From: Vibrio toranzoniae
Lineage (GTDB): Bacteria; Pseudomonadota; Gammaproteobacteria; Enterobacterales; Vibrionaceae
DNA: 64,000 nt
NCBI RefSeq assembly: GCF_024347655.1
Contig: NZ_AP025515.1
Location: forward strand, 992,001 to 1,056,000
Direction of reading: 5' to 3'
Each line of letters begins with the position of its first letter. Position 1 is the first letter of the stretch. Position numbers and translations under genes: made by a program. Below the pieces are notes generated by a model that was given only the letters and a program-made list of their open reading frames with translations, had not been told where the DNA came from and did no database searches. Of the stretch, positions 36,110-45,802 are shown piece by piece.

Positions 36110-37318
36110 ATGAAAAAAGTAAGTTTAATTGCTGCTGCAGTGGCAACTACATTAGCTGCTGGCTCTGCGTTCGCTGTAGATTTTAATGGTTACATGCGTG
36201 CTGGTACTGGTATTAGTGGTAATGACGGTGGTGATGTTGCATTCATGAAGAGCGGTATTGGCCGTCTAGGTAATGAAAGCGATAACTATTCTGAGTTTGG
36301 CTTGGCTGAAGAGCTAAAAACTGGTGAGCAAACTTGGCGAGTTGAGTCAATGATTGCTTCTGGTGCTGATGGCGCAAATGGCTGGGAAGACGGCGACTTC
36401 AACGTCGCTCAGTTTGCTGTTAAAGCAAAAGGCGTTCTATCTTTTGATGAAGAAGCGACGCTTTGGGCTGGTAAAACATACTACCAACGTAAAGATATCC
36501 ACATCACTGACTTCTACTTCCTAAATACATCTGGTACTGGTGGTGGTATTGAAAATATTTCAGTTGGTAACCAAAAACTTTCTTTAGCAATTATTCAAGA
36601 TGGCGAAGATGAGAACGGTGCTGGTTACATGGCTGATGCTCGTTTAGCTAATATCGGTTTATGGGAAGATGCTAGTTTAGAGCTTGGTGTTGTTTACAAC
36701 TTCGGTACTGAAAACAAAAATGGCAAATACGATGGCGATGATGGCCTTCTTGCTACAGGTATTATCCATCAAAATATGAGCAATGGCTTTAACCAAACTG
36801 TTGTTCAGCTAGGTACTGCTGGTTACGGCGTTCAAATGGCTAACTTCTGGGGTTCAGGTGCGTACTATGATCGCTCTGGTGAGCAAGATGATGGTTTTGG
36901 TTACCGTATTCTGAACTGGGGTGTAATGAACCTAGGCGAATCTTGGGAAATGGGTCACCAACTTGCATACCTAGCAGGTTCTGACTTAGGTGTTGATAAG
37001 CATGATTCAAGCCAATACTCTATCGTGGCTCGTCCAATGTATAAGTGGAACGACACAATGCGTACTATCTTCGAAGCGGGCTATAACGCTGGTGAAGTAG
37101 ATGACGTTGACTTTGGTGGCGCTAAATTTACTGTTGCTCAAGCATGGGCAATGGGTGACAGCTTCTGGGCTCGTCCTGAAATCCGTGTATACGGTAGCTA
37201 CTTGATGGATCTAGAAGGTGATTCATTCGGTGAGGTTAAAGATGCAAACGGTGTTGTGACTGGTCAAGGTGCAGACAATGATTTCGTTGTTGGTATCCAA
37301 GTTGAAGCTTGGTGGTAA
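36110..37318 (+). CDS. lamB: Maltoporin
   Basis: A 402-residue outer-membrane porin for maltose and maltodextrins. From ATG 36110 (GGAG upstream) it begins with a signal peptide, MKKVSLIAAAVATTLAAGSAFA, cleaved before VDFNGYMRAGTGIS, the LamB N-terminus. Aromatic-rich strands such as EEATLWAGKTYYQRKDIHITDFYF and the C-terminal QVEAWW (last residue aromatic, needed for outer-membrane insertion) fit the family. Slightly shorter than E. coli LamB. A few MalT-box-like sites lie upstream; malM follows behind a terminator. Confidence 0.95.
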   Translation: MKKVSLIAAAVATTLAAGSAFAVDFNGYMRAGTGISGNDGGDVAFMKSGIGRLGNESDNYSEFGLAEELKTGEQTWRVESMIASGADGANGWEDGDFNVAQFAVKAKGVLSFDEEATLWAGKTYYQRKDIHITDFYFLNTSGTGGGIENISVGNQKLSLAIIQDGEDENGAGYMADARLANIGLWEDASLELGVVYNFGTENKNGKYDGDDGLLATGIIHQNMSNGFNQTVVQLGTAGYGVQMANFWGSGAYYDRSGEQDDGFGYRILNWGVMNLGESWEMGHQLAYLAGSDLGVDKHDSSQYSIVARPMYKWNDTMRTIFEAGYNAGEVDDVDFGGAKFTVAQAWAMGDSFWARPEIRVYGSYLMDLEGDSFGEVKDANGVVTGQGADNDFVVGIQVEAWW

Positions 37319-37354
37319 ACACTTAGTGTAAAAAATCCTAAACTGTCCTAATTC

Positions 37355-37382
37355 ATAGCCGGCTCGCGTCGGCTATTTTTTT
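37355..37382 (+). terminator. lamB terminator
   Basis: ATAGCCG pairs with CGGCTAT around an 8-nt loop, followed by a T-run, 37 bp beyond lamB. malM is 100 bp further, so partial read-through would tune its level. Confidence 0.75.
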
Positions 37383-37483
37383 AAGGAATGTACGATTAAG
37401 TTGATCGTTCCCTAGGTGAATAGTTCTCTTTGTGGTAATTAAAGTGAGTAAATTTCTTAAAAAAATAACAAGAAGGAAGGGTT

Positions 37484-38314
37484 ATGTATTTTAAAGCTCT
37501 AATGTTGAGTGGCTGTGTTGCGTTGGCCGGTTGTCAATCTGCGCAAGTTGTCGAGCAAGTGCAAGTGGCACAATCTGAACAAGTTAACTCTATTGCTGAT
37601 CTTCAATTTGCTCCGATGAAGCTGCCAAGTTCAGCTATTTTCGATGTGACACCCGATAGCCAAGTATTAAACTATCAAGGCATAAACAGCCCTGTAGTCG
37701 CGATTGAACTGCCTGCAGATCGCGGTGAGTACTCGATTAATATCACTAGCATGATCGGCGACACAGCGTTTGTTCCTAATGCGGTTATCTATGACGAAAA
37801 CGGCCGTGAGCTCGAGCGTTACGGTAAAGAGAGCTTCGAGTACGCTAAACCAAGACTACACTTGGGGAACCGTTTGGTTGCTGAAAATGATTTTTACCCG
37901 CCAACAACGGCTGAATCGGTTTACTTAGTTATCTATACAGAGCAAGAAAACCTTGGGGGGGTTACTGATGTAATTCATCCGGCTCGCTTAGATGCGGAAG
38001 GCCGTGGTAATTATTTACCTGAAGTGAAAGATATCCCGATTCCAAATGCGAACGTGGGTAAGATAGAAGTTACAATCGATAAAGCGAGCTTCTTCTCAAT
38101 TGGTTCATCAAACAGTGAATCTAACGCTAAACCAGCGGCAGCAGCTAAGGTTGAGACAATTCAACCAGAGACGCAAACTTACTACCACAACGCGATTCAA
38201 ACGGCAGTAGACGCAGATAATATTCCAAAAGCTCTGAGCCTATTAGATGAAGCAAAAGCACTTGGTATTGAAGGCGCACAAGAAGTGTTTGTCAAAGCCG
38301 TCAATAAAAAGTAG
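37484..38314 (+). CDS. malM: MalM family lipoprotein of the maltose regulon
   Basis: A 276-residue periplasmic lipoprotein: signal MYFKALMLSGCVALAGC with lipobox LAGC and the modified Cys at residue 17. The MalM family is recognised from the beta-rich segment FAPMKLPSSAIFDVTPDSQVL and PNAVIYDENGRELERY. Biochemical role of MalM is unknown; it travels with lamB in many gammaproteobacteria. GAAGGAAGGG is a strong ribosome site. An Ala/Pro-rich linker around residue 225 precedes a helical C-terminal segment. Confidence 0.92.
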   Translation: MYFKALMLSGCVALAGCQSAQVVEQVQVAQSEQVNSIADLQFAPMKLPSSAIFDVTPDSQVLNYQGINSPVVAIELPADRGEYSINITSMIGDTAFVPNAVIYDENGRELERYGKESFEYAKPRLHLGNRLVAENDFYPPTTAESVYLVIYTEQENLGGVTDVIHPARLDAEGRGNYLPEVKDIPIPNANVGKIEVTIDKASFFSIGSSNSESNAKPAAAAKVETIQPETQTYYHNAIQTAVDADNIPKALSLLDEAKALGIEGAQEVFVKAVNKK

Positions 38315-38352
38315 TCGGATAGTTGGTCAATACTGATTGATACTTGAACAAG

Positions 38353-38376
38353 GGCTCCTAAATAGGAGCTTTTTTA
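38353..38376 (+). terminator. malM terminator
   Basis: GCTCCTA pairs with TAGGAGC around two bases, followed by a T-run. Confidence 0.75.
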
Positions 38377-38667
38377 TTGCCTGTGATAAATGGAATAAGA
38401 ATAGTTATATCCACAGAATATTTGATTTTAAGATGATTACTGAATGACACATAATTATCAATAGCGAGTATAAGTGGAATTTATTGGCTATTTATAGTTA
38501 TGGGTGATCATGTGTTAATTAAAAACACTCTCGCCTCTTTGACTCTTCTTGAATAGCTGAATACGATTTCTATTGACTAGTAGTCATTCTATTTGCAGAT
38601 CTAGACTTGGTTTCGTAAATTTGAACACACTTAAATTAGCCGCTTACACGAAGTCGTTATGCTTTCT

Positions 38668-38709
38668 ACTAAGAACTAAGAACTAAGAACTAAGAACTAA
38701 GAACTAAGA
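38668..38709. repeat. 7-bp tandem repeat ACTAAGA, six copies
   Basis: Six perfect head-to-tail copies (42 bp) in the 574-bp gap between malM and pulA, beyond the pulA terminator. The unit differs from those at acr3 and malT, but the period is the same. The remainder of the gap (38377-38667 and 38710-38796) is AT-rich with no gene. Confidence 0.95.
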
Positions 38710-38795
38710 AGGCTCGTTTATCACTTAACTCTGAGTATTTATCTATGATAGGCAAAGACCATTGTGTGGTGCATTTGGATTGGTATTTGTTGAGG

Positions 38796-38822
38796 ATAAA
38801 AAAGGGAGACTGACGTCTCCCC
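38796..38822 (-). terminator. pulA terminator
   Basis: GGGAGAC pairs with GTCTCCC around a 4-nt loop; on the minus strand a six-T run follows. It lies 66 bp beyond the pulA stop. Confidence 0.8.
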
Positions 38823-38840
38823 AAAGGCTAGCTTTCGCTG

Positions 38841-38870
38841 GTTTATTATCTGTTTATTATCTGTTTATTA
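38841..38870. repeat. 11-bp tandem repeat GTTTATTATCT downstream of pulA
   Basis: Two perfect copies and a partial third copy (GTTTATTAG) lie in the short stretch between the pulA stop and its terminator. Confidence 0.9.
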
Positions 38871-38888
38871 GATTCTAAGCTTTTAGGC

Positions 38889-41800
38889 TTAATTCTTGAT
38901 GACTGAAACCACGGCCTTATCTACATTGTCATCTAGCTCGTGCGTCGCATTCAAGGTGAACGTGTAATCACCACTCTCCGCTACGCTCAATTGACAGTTA
39001 CCGTCAGTACCTAGGTTGATTGAACCATCAGAAAGTTCAACAGAATCACAACCAAAGTTAGGTGTTTTCCAATCTGCATCCGCAAACTTGAAACCATAGT
39101 CTCCCGCTTCCAAAGTACCCGTTACAGAATAAACCCCATTAGCCACAAAGCTCATCGCCCAATCATCAGATGTGCCCCATCCGTTCATATCACCACGAAC
39201 ATACACGGTTGTTTGACCGTATGGTGGAATGCTAGACACATCTTTATCAGAGTTATCAACTGGCAGACCTGCTCCTTGTGCGTCACCTTGAGCTTGTACA
39301 AATACAGCGGTGGTTAATGCCGGTACTGTGAAGGTTTCAGAAGCGAAGCTTGCACCTTTTACAGCATCATCAGCAGAGTTTTGTTGAACGTCGTGTAGTG
39401 TAAAGCCTGTTGCTCCTGTGATTGTGAACGATTGAGATTCATTCGTTGAGTTTACAACTGCCACAATCGCATCATTTGCAGGATCAAGGTCTTCGCCTGC
39501 AGACACGCCATCATCGATAGACATGACAATCAGGCCTTCGACTTGATCTTGGCCTACATTGCGGAAGTCGACACGCTTCATGACTTCATCCGCTGTGTCT
39601 AAACGGAACAGCTCACTTGAACTACGGATTTTTAATAGCTCTAGAAATTGCTGTTTAGTCAGGTCAATGTCTCCTGCGTCTGGTTTAGCGGTGCTGTCAG
39701 CAATGATGGTTTTAATCAGCTCCCAGTTGGCACCATCTTTGTCTTCACGTGGCAAGCCGACGTTCCAGTTGTTGTCAGTACCATCGAACATGACTCGGTT
39801 GTACCAGTTACCAGAATCGTAAGAGTCACGCTGCATAGACTTAGAACGAAGTAGTTCAGAACCCATGTGGATGAATGGTATGCCTTGGCCCAACATCACA
39901 GTGGAGAGCGATACAGACTGCATACGCGCGCGGTTTGCAGAGCTCGTACCTGCAGCGATTTTATAGGCGTTGTTATCCCAAAGCGTTTGGTTATCGTGTT
40001 TTGAAACGTAAGAGATGTTTTCTGAAGGCATCTTGGTGTAACCCGCAGGTGCACCGTTGTAGTCGACGTTCTTACCCAGTTTGGTATCGCCTTTGTAATC
40101 AATCAGCACGTATTCTGCGAGGTTACCTGCCATACCCAAACGAACAAGATCTTGGTTATGTAAACGACCATTGATAGAGTTTTGGTCGACTTTGGTTTCT
40201 TCGTTGGCAATCGCTGCGTTACCAAAACCTTGGTTAAATCGAAGTGGGTGATTGCCCTCAGAGTCGACGCCACCATCGAACGGGCTGCCTCCACGCACGG
40301 CGTCACGCAAACGGTCTGAGAAGGTGCCGATCTCTGTGCCTGCCATGTTGATTTGGTTCGCTTGGTCGAAGCGGGCATTGTTTGCTACTTCGCCAAAGTC
40401 CCAGCCTTCACCGTAGAACAGGGTATTTGGGTCGATTTTGCGCACTTCTTCCAATGCTTTAACCATCACGTCTTTTGGTTGGTGGGCCATTAAGTCAAAA
40501 CGGAAACCATCCACTTTATAATCATCAGCCCACACCTTGAGTGAATCGACCATTAACTTACCCATCATTAGGTTTTCGGTCGCGGTGTTGTCACAACAGG
40601 TTGAGTTTTCGACGCCACCTGTGTTCACGTTAAGACGGTGGTAGTACCCAGGAACAATCTTATCCAGTACTGACTTATCGTTTACGCCAGATGCATTGGT
40701 GTGGTTGTATACCACGTCCATGATCAGCTTAAGATCCATGTCGTGCGTGGCTTTGACCATTTGACGGAATTCGAGAATACGCTTAGAGCCATTTGGATCC
40801 GTCGCATAACTTCCCTCAGGCACTGTGTAATGGAATGGGTCGTAACCCCAGTTGAAGCTGTCGAGCATACGCAGATCGTTCATTAACGCTTGCGCATCGC
40901 CTGTTGAAGGATCATAACCATTGAGTACTTCTTCGATGACTCTATTTTCATTTTCTTTACCACATAAGGTAGCCGTCGGTTTTACATCACACAGCTTACC
41001 GACCGTATCGGTAATATCGACACGGCTCGCTTCGTCTTCATTAACGGTAGCGATATCGAATGCCGGTAAGATATGCAGCGTCGTTAAACCCGCATCTTTC
41101 AACGCTTGTAGGTGTTTGACCGACTCACGGTCTGCTTCTGTGAGAGCGAGGTATTTTCCATTTAGGTTCGCTGTACCTAGTTTATCGCTGAAGCTGAAGT
41201 CACGAAGGTGAGATTCGTAAAGTACGTGGTCTTCGTCTTTTTCTACAGTCGGGCGCTCATATCCAACCCAGCCTTCAGGCATCAAGGCTGAATCATCAAG
41301 GTCGATGACCTGAGAGTAAGCTGAATTTTTAGATAAGCTGAGTGAGTAAGGATCCGTCACAAGGCGCGTTTCAATGCTGCCTGTAGTTGGATGGTAGACC
41401 TTCACTTGGTAACGGTAATAACTGTTCACTGCATTCGACACGGCATCAGTTGTCCAAACGCCCGTTTCAGTGTTTTCCGTCATAGGAATAACTTGTGAGC
41501 TTTGTAGATCTTCGCTGTATAGGACGAGCTCAACATCTTGCGCTGTAGGGGCCCACAGTTTGAAGGTCGCTGCGCTGCCTTCCACAATAGCGCCGAGTGT
41601 TTCACTTATCGCATTACCAGCATCTTCACTTGCAAATACCGCATCAAGCACACCCGGCTTTTGAACCTCAGTTGAAGAGGTAACGTCGCCATTCGCGTTG
41701 TAGGCAACAAGAATTATCTGAGACTTCAGAATGGTGCGCAGTGTTGTGTCATCAACATCAATCGCCACTGCTGGTAAGCTTGCTAGGTGTCGGAAACGCT

Positions 41801-42575
41801 CTTTTAATTCAGAAGATAGTTCTCCGTCTTTGCTGAGTTCAATTGCAGTTCCGCCGACAATCTCTTTGTCATCGTTCATTGTGATGCTGTTGTCTAGTGC
41901 ATAGAAGAGTTTTACAGAATCAGCATTGCTCGCTGCTTCCCAACCAATCGTGGTTGCATCTAGCCAGTGTGCTTTTTGTCCATCAATATTCACCGGGCGC
42001 TCTGAGGTTGGGTCGTAGTACAACTCGCTACTGCCATGGAATCCGAATACACCTTGCGAGTCACCAAGCTTGGTTAACTCGATTTTCGAATTGGCACTAC
42101 CAAACGCTTTTTCGTCGCCATTGTGTAAGATGAAGTTCATGCATTTATGCGGGTCAGAAGCATCTGGATCGACTTTCAACACATAGTAGGCACCGTAGGT
42201 ATCGCTGATGCCGTCAAATTCATAAGGTGCTTCCCAGTTGGTTCCGGTTTCATTTAATCCCATGCCGACTAAATCTGTGCTGGTGCAGCCTTCACCATTC
42301 CAAAGGTGCAACCCCCAACCGTCGTAAGTTGAGCCAGATGTGCTTGCGGCGGCAATATCACGTTTGTAGTAAACAACGACTTCGTTTTCGCCAGCTTTGT
42401 ATAAACCACTGCTGCCTGCGTCTGTACCGTTGTCGCTATTATTATCACTGCCACATCCCGCGATTAAAGTAGCAGTGAAGAGAGGTAAAATCGCTTTGGC
42501 CAAGGTAGATCGTTTGAAGCGTCTTTTATTCAAAATATTGACCGTGTTATTGAGATTTATAGTTCTATTGTTCAT
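38889..42575 (-). CDS. pulA: Pullulanase-type alpha-1,6-glucosidase, lipoprotein
   Basis: About 1228 residues. A long basic N-terminus leads to the lipobox LIAGC (Cys near residue 41), so it should be membrane-anchored. Then come N-terminal carbohydrate-binding domains (VVVYYKRD..DGWGLHLWNG, PUD type), a CBM48-like domain, and a GH13 barrel with LIMDVVYNHTNASG, VDGFRFDLMAH, LFYGEGWDFG and YVSKHDNQTLWD containing the catalytic triad. A C-terminal starch-binding-like module (TTVYVRGDMNGWG) closes it. It debranches pullulan and starch outside the cell to feed LamB. ATG 42575 is chosen over GTG 42581. Confidence 0.93.
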   Translation of the reverse strand: MNNRTINLNNTVNILNKRRFKRSTLAKAILPLFTATLIAGCGSDNNSDNGTDAGSSGLYKAGENEVVVYYKRDIAAASTSGSTYDGWGLHLWNGEGCTSTDLVGMGLNETGTNWEAPYEFDGISDTYGAYYVLKVDPDASDPHKCMNFILHNGDEKAFGSANSKIELTKLGDSQGVFGFHGSSELYYDPTSERPVNIDGQKAHWLDATTIGWEAASNADSVKLFYALDNSITMNDDKEIVGGTAIELSKDGELSSELKERFRHLASLPAVAIDVDDTTLRTILKSQIILVAYNANGDVTSSTEVQKPGVLDAVFASEDAGNAISETLGAIVEGSAATFKLWAPTAQDVELVLYSEDLQSSQVIPMTENTETGVWTTDAVSNAVNSYYRYQVKVYHPTTGSIETRLVTDPYSLSLSKNSAYSQVIDLDDSALMPEGWVGYERPTVEKDEDHVLYESHLRDFSFSDKLGTANLNGKYLALTEADRESVKHLQALKDAGLTTLHILPAFDIATVNEDEASRVDITDTVGKLCDVKPTATLCGKENENRVIEEVLNGYDPSTGDAQALMNDLRMLDSFNWGYDPFHYTVPEGSYATDPNGSKRILEFRQMVKATHDMDLKLIMDVVYNHTNASGVNDKSVLDKIVPGYYHRLNVNTGGVENSTCCDNTATENLMMGKLMVDSLKVWADDYKVDGFRFDLMAHQPKDVMVKALEEVRKIDPNTLFYGEGWDFGEVANNARFDQANQINMAGTEIGTFSDRLRDAVRGGSPFDGGVDSEGNHPLRFNQGFGNAAIANEETKVDQNSINGRLHNQDLVRLGMAGNLAEYVLIDYKGDTKLGKNVDYNGAPAGYTKMPSENISYVSKHDNQTLWDNNAYKIAAGTSSANRARMQSVSLSTVMLGQGIPFIHMGSELLRSKSMQRDSYDSGNWYNRVMFDGTDNNWNVGLPREDKDGANWELIKTIIADSTAKPDAGDIDLTKQQFLELLKIRSSSELFRLDTADEVMKRVDFRNVGQDQVEGLIVMSIDDGVSAGEDLDPANDAIVAVVNSTNESQSFTITGATGFTLHDVQQNSADDAVKGASFASETFTVPALTTAVFVQAQGDAQGAGLPVDNSDKDVSSIPPYGQTTVYVRGDMNGWGTSDDWAMSFVANGVYSVTGTLEAGDYGFKFADADWKTPNFGCDSVELSDGSINLGTDGNCQLSVAESGDYTFTLNATHELDDNVDKAVVSVIKN

Positions 42576-42802
42576 GTTCACGTTTGATATCCATATGTCA
42601 CTTTTAATTAGTTGGATATCGTAGTGTTTGTTATGGTCAGCTATTTGTGACCGCTATATATAAAGTTATTTTCAACGGGTAAATATAAGAAACTTAGTGA
42701 GCAAATCACAATTTGCGTCGGGTATTTCAAATTTTATTGGGTCGATAACACATAAAAAAGAAGTATATTATCAAGGGCGTAGAACCTAGGCGTAGGTAAT
42801 AA

Positions 42803-42818
42803 GGGGGAGTACTCATCC
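42803..42818. promoter_or_regulatory. MalT-box-like inverted pair upstream of pulA
   Basis: GGGGGAGTACTCATCC combines GGGGGAG with an inverted GGATGAG, resembling back-to-back MalT boxes. It lies about 230 bp before the pulA start. The rest of this 508-bp gap (42576-43089) is AT-rich and holds no supportable gene. Confidence 0.45.
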
Positions 42819-43089
42819 TTCTTTGTGTGAGGTAATTATCACTATGTTAAGTGCTTATTTTTTAATAGGAATAAAGATCTTTAATATCGTTGAAAATTAG
42901 CCTTATAGATAAAGTGAGCATTTTGATTGAGTATCTTTATAATTGAGCCACTTTTATTAGGGCGTTATAGGGTTTTACTATGAGATTGCGAAGTCGAATA
43001 GTAAATGAGTAGTCTGTCTTAATCATCCTTATGACAATTGATAGGGCGTAATTGCTAGAGTATGTGAGCTGTTAGCCAAAAGGGGGTCG

Positions 43090-43479
43090 ATGTTGTCTTC
43101 ATCTATTCAAATCGCCATCACTTATCTGGTGATGGTAGCGGTGTCTGTGTTGTTTGTAAAAAGTTCGAAAGTACTATTAGTGTGGTATTTAGCTGTCGGA
43201 GTGGTAACGTTTTTTGTGTATGCAAAGGACAAGAAAGCGGCAATTAATGGCAATTGGCGTGTGCCTGAGAAAACTCTGCACATCTTCTCTTTTGCTGGTG
43301 GTTGGCTAGGGGCTTTGATTGCTCAAGATAAACTGCGTCATAAAACGAAAAAGCAGCCGTTCAGAGCGATTTATTGGCTAACAGTAGCAATGAATGTAGC
43401 GGCGTTTGTGTGGACGTTAACGCCGAGCGGGCAGGCGATATTTGGTCGTTGGGTTAGCGAAATTACCGGGTTTCTTTAA
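43090..43479 (+). CDS. DUF1294 family membrane protein
   Basis: A 129-residue inner-membrane protein with four short spans. The DUF1294 core is clear: FFVYAKDKKAAINGNWRVPEKTLHIFSFAGGWLGALIAQ, then DKLRHKTKKQPFR. Some relatives carry an N-terminal cold-shock domain; this one does not. AGGGGG lies just before the ATG. No function is known for the family. Monocistronic. Confidence 0.88.
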   Translation: MLSSSIQIAITYLVMVAVSVLFVKSSKVLLVWYLAVGVVTFFVYAKDKKAAINGNWRVPEKTLHIFSFAGGWLGALIAQDKLRHKTKKQPFRAIYWLTVAMNVAAFVWTLTPSGQAIFGRWVSEITGFL

Positions 43480-43533
43480 AAACTATGATGGCTAGCAGCT
43501 GTGTGCTAACCATCAATAGCTATAGTGAGTCGA

Positions 43534-44118
43534 TTAGAGCATTGGAATCGTTGATGCTAACAGCAAGCCCGCCATCCCATAGTTGAAGCTTTTGATGCGG
43601 ACTGGCGTTGTTAGCCAGTGTTGCAGTTGCTTGCCTGCTGCCGTCCAGAAGGTCACTGATGGTAAGTTAGCGAGAGTGAAAATTGCCGCGATGATCGCAA
43701 GCTCCCACCATGAACTACCACTGCTATAAACAGAAATCGCCGTCAGTGCCATTGACCAACCTTTCGGGTTTACCCACTGAAAACTTGCTGCGCCAATGAA
43801 GGTCATGGGCTTATAAGCTTCGGTACTTTTAGCTTTGCCACTCAATGCTATCTTAATCGCAAGGTACACGAGGTAAGCAAGACTTAGGTATTTCAGAATT
43901 TGGTGTGTCACTGGGTATGCATTGAAAATACCCATTAAGCCCAAACCAACCAATAGCAACATCGCTGCAAATCCCAGAGCAATGCCAAGCATGTGCGGAA
44001 TCGTGCGTGCAAAGCCAACATTGGCACCTGATGTCATGAGCATGATGTTATTGGGACCTGGTGTGAAGGTCGAGACAAACGCAAATAAGGCAAGCGCGCT
44101 AAGTTGTTCTAAAGGCAT
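43534..44118 (-). CDS. LysE family amino-acid exporter
   Basis: A 194-residue LysE/RhtB-family translocator with about six spans. The family start is FVSTFTPGPNNIMLMTSGANVGF, followed by IPHMLGIALGF and FQWVNPKGW. These proteins export amino acids or derivatives. GGAGAACC supports the start. An Lrp-type regulator is divergently transcribed 142 bp away and probably controls it, a common pairing for such exporters. Substrate unknown. Confidence 0.9.
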   Translation of the reverse strand: MPLEQLSALALFAFVSTFTPGPNNIMLMTSGANVGFARTIPHMLGIALGFAAMLLLVGLGLMGIFNAYPVTHQILKYLSLAYLVYLAIKIALSGKAKSTEAYKPMTFIGAASFQWVNPKGWSMALTAISVYSSGSSWWELAIIAAIFTLANLPSVTFWTAAGKQLQHWLTTPVRIKSFNYGMAGLLLASTIPML

Positions 44119-44260
44119 TATGGTTCTCCAGCAATAAAATGAACGAAGGTGACTGACCGGTCATGACTTTCACGTGTTGAGAAACATAGTATGTGGAAAG
44201 TGAGGCAATTATGTGCTTTTATTATCTCTATTATCACTTAATGCACAATAATAATCAGTT

Positions 44261-44701
44261 ATGGATAGATTTGACGAAAGGATATTGCAAGAGCTTAAAT
44301 TGGACGGCAGAATCTCCAACATTGAGCTCTCTGAACGAATTGGTTTGTCGGCTTCAGCAACGCTCAGGCGAGTACAAGATCTCGAACGTAAAGGTATCAT
44401 TCAAGGTTACCGCGCGGTTTTGGATAACGGCCTGATGGGGGTGGGCTTTATTGCGTATGTTTCTATTGGGCTTTCTAGTCACAGCAAATCGGCTCAGTTA
44501 GAATTTGAACAGCACGTCAGTTTGGAAAAAGAGGTGGTGGAGTGCCACAATATTACCGGTGCGAATGAGTACTTGATCAGGGTCGAGACCAAAGATCTTC
44601 CAGCCTATAAAAAGTTTCATGCCAATGTACTTGGGGAGTGTGCTCAGGTTCAATCTATAACGACCATGGTGGTCATGGATACCCCTAAAGACGAACGTTA
44701 G
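44261..44701 (+). CDS. Lrp/AsnC family transcriptional regulator
   Basis: A 146-residue Lrp/AsnC protein: N-terminal helix-turn-helix MDRFDERILQELKLDGRISNIELSERIGLSASATLRRV, then a RAM amino-acid-binding domain with VECHNITGANEYLIRVET. It is divergent from the LysE exporter and likely induces it in response to an amino acid. A LysR gene begins 26 bp downstream on the same strand. Confidence 0.9.
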   Translation: MDRFDERILQELKLDGRISNIELSERIGLSASATLRRVQDLERKGIIQGYRAVLDNGLMGVGFIAYVSIGLSSHSKSAQLEFEQHVSLEKEVVECHNITGANEYLIRVETKDLPAYKKFHANVLGECAQVQSITTMVVMDTPKDER

Positions 44702-44727
44702 TCGAGTTGTATGTCAGGAGAGGCGCA

Positions 44728-45657
44728 GTGCCCAATACTAATCAGTTGTTATTGTTCTTAGATGTGGTTCAACAAGGATCGTTCACCAAAGCGGCAACCT
44801 TACATGATATGGATAACTCATCCCTCTCTAAACAGATTAAAAAGCTTGAGCAAGACTTAGGTGTGCAGCTGCTCAATCGTTCTACGCGCTCGTTTTCTTT
44901 AACGTCGGCGGGTGAAGATATTCTCGCGCAAACCTATGTGTTAAAAGATACCATCAATCAGATACAAGGCATTGCTGATTCCTATCAGTCTGAGCCTAAA
45001 GGTGTGCTACGAATTACGTCGCCGATCTATTTTGGTCAGCAATACCTGCAACCTATCATCACTCAGTTTATGAGAAGGTATCCTGATGTTCAGATTGTGC
45101 TGTCGCTGGACGACAAGATAGCCAACATTATTGCTGGTCAGTTTGATATCGCATTTCGCTTTAGCAAACTTGTTGAATCGAATTTGATCGCAAAGAAGAT
45201 TGCCGATAGTAACTTCATGCTGGTTGCGTCAAACGACTTTGTGAAAAAACATGGTGAGCCTAAGACGCCACAAGACTTGCTCGCGTTACCTGCTGTTATT
45301 TATACCAATGGCGATATGACGGTCGATCATCTACGTATCAGCGAAGAGCCGCATGGTAACACTTTCCAAAGTCTAACGATTCGTGGCAATTATAAGGTGA
45401 GCGATGTCCGCACTATGGTGTCTTGCGTTAAAGATGGCTTAGGGTATGGCTTTGTTGACCAATCTAATCTGTACGCCTCAATGAAAGAGCTGGGCTTGGT
45501 CACCTTACTTCCTGATTACCCAATTTCTACGATAGATACGGCTATCTACGCTGTGTATCCGCACCGCAAGCAGACTAAACTGGTGAAAGAGTTCATCACT
45601 ACAGTTCAAGACTATATTGGATCTCCAACGATTTGGGAGAAAATGCAGCAAGGTTAG
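44728..45657 (+). CDS. LysR family transcriptional regulator
   Basis: A 309-residue LysR regulator from a GTG at 44728, which has AGGAG 7 bp upstream; an in-frame TTG at 44707 is less likely. Winged helix: NQLLLFLDVVQQGSFTKAATLHDMDNSSLSKQIKKLE. The effector domain follows (GVLRITSPIYFGQQYLQP), typical of the CrgA/AaeR-like subgroup. It probably shares a transcript with the Lrp gene. Target unknown. Confidence 0.88.
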   Translation: MPNTNQLLLFLDVVQQGSFTKAATLHDMDNSSLSKQIKKLEQDLGVQLLNRSTRSFSLTSAGEDILAQTYVLKDTINQIQGIADSYQSEPKGVLRITSPIYFGQQYLQPIITQFMRRYPDVQIVLSLDDKIANIIAGQFDIAFRFSKLVESNLIAKKIADSNFMLVASNDFVKKHGEPKTPQDLLALPAVIYTNGDMTVDHLRISEEPHGNTFQSLTIRGNYKVSDVRTMVSCVKDGLGYGFVDQSNLYASMKELGLVTLLPDYPISTIDTAIYAVYPHRKQTKLVKEFITTVQDYIGSPTIWEKMQQG

Positions 45658-45682
45658 TTGTATTTTAAATATATCAAACGTG

Positions 45683-45724
45683 AAAAAGGAGCCAGAACGT
45701 CACACGATCTGGCTCCTTTTTATT
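45683..45724. terminator. Bidirectional terminator, LysR gene / tsdA-like gene
   Basis: AAAAAGGAGCCAGA pairs with TCTGGCTCCTTTTT around an 11-nt loop, T-runs on both strands, between convergent genes. Confidence 0.88.
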
Positions 45725-45802
45725 ATTCCCGCGAGAACCAATTTACAATGTAAAGCATAGCTATGACTGGCGTGATCGGCTATTTGTATTCACAAATTTC
45801 TA

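Noticed and set aside
38668-38709. Repeat array considered as CRISPR
   Set aside because: The 7-bp units are directly adjacent with no spacers and no cas genes nearby; it is a simple tandem repeat. The same applies to 10498-10532 and 62499-62533.
39875-40174. Plus-strand open frames inside pulA
   Set aside because: Shadows of the pulA coding frame; no start signals and unprotein-like translations.
42844-42900. 18-codon AT-rich open frame upstream of pulA
   Set aside because: The possible GAGG is too far from the ATG and the composition reflects AT-rich spacer DNA.
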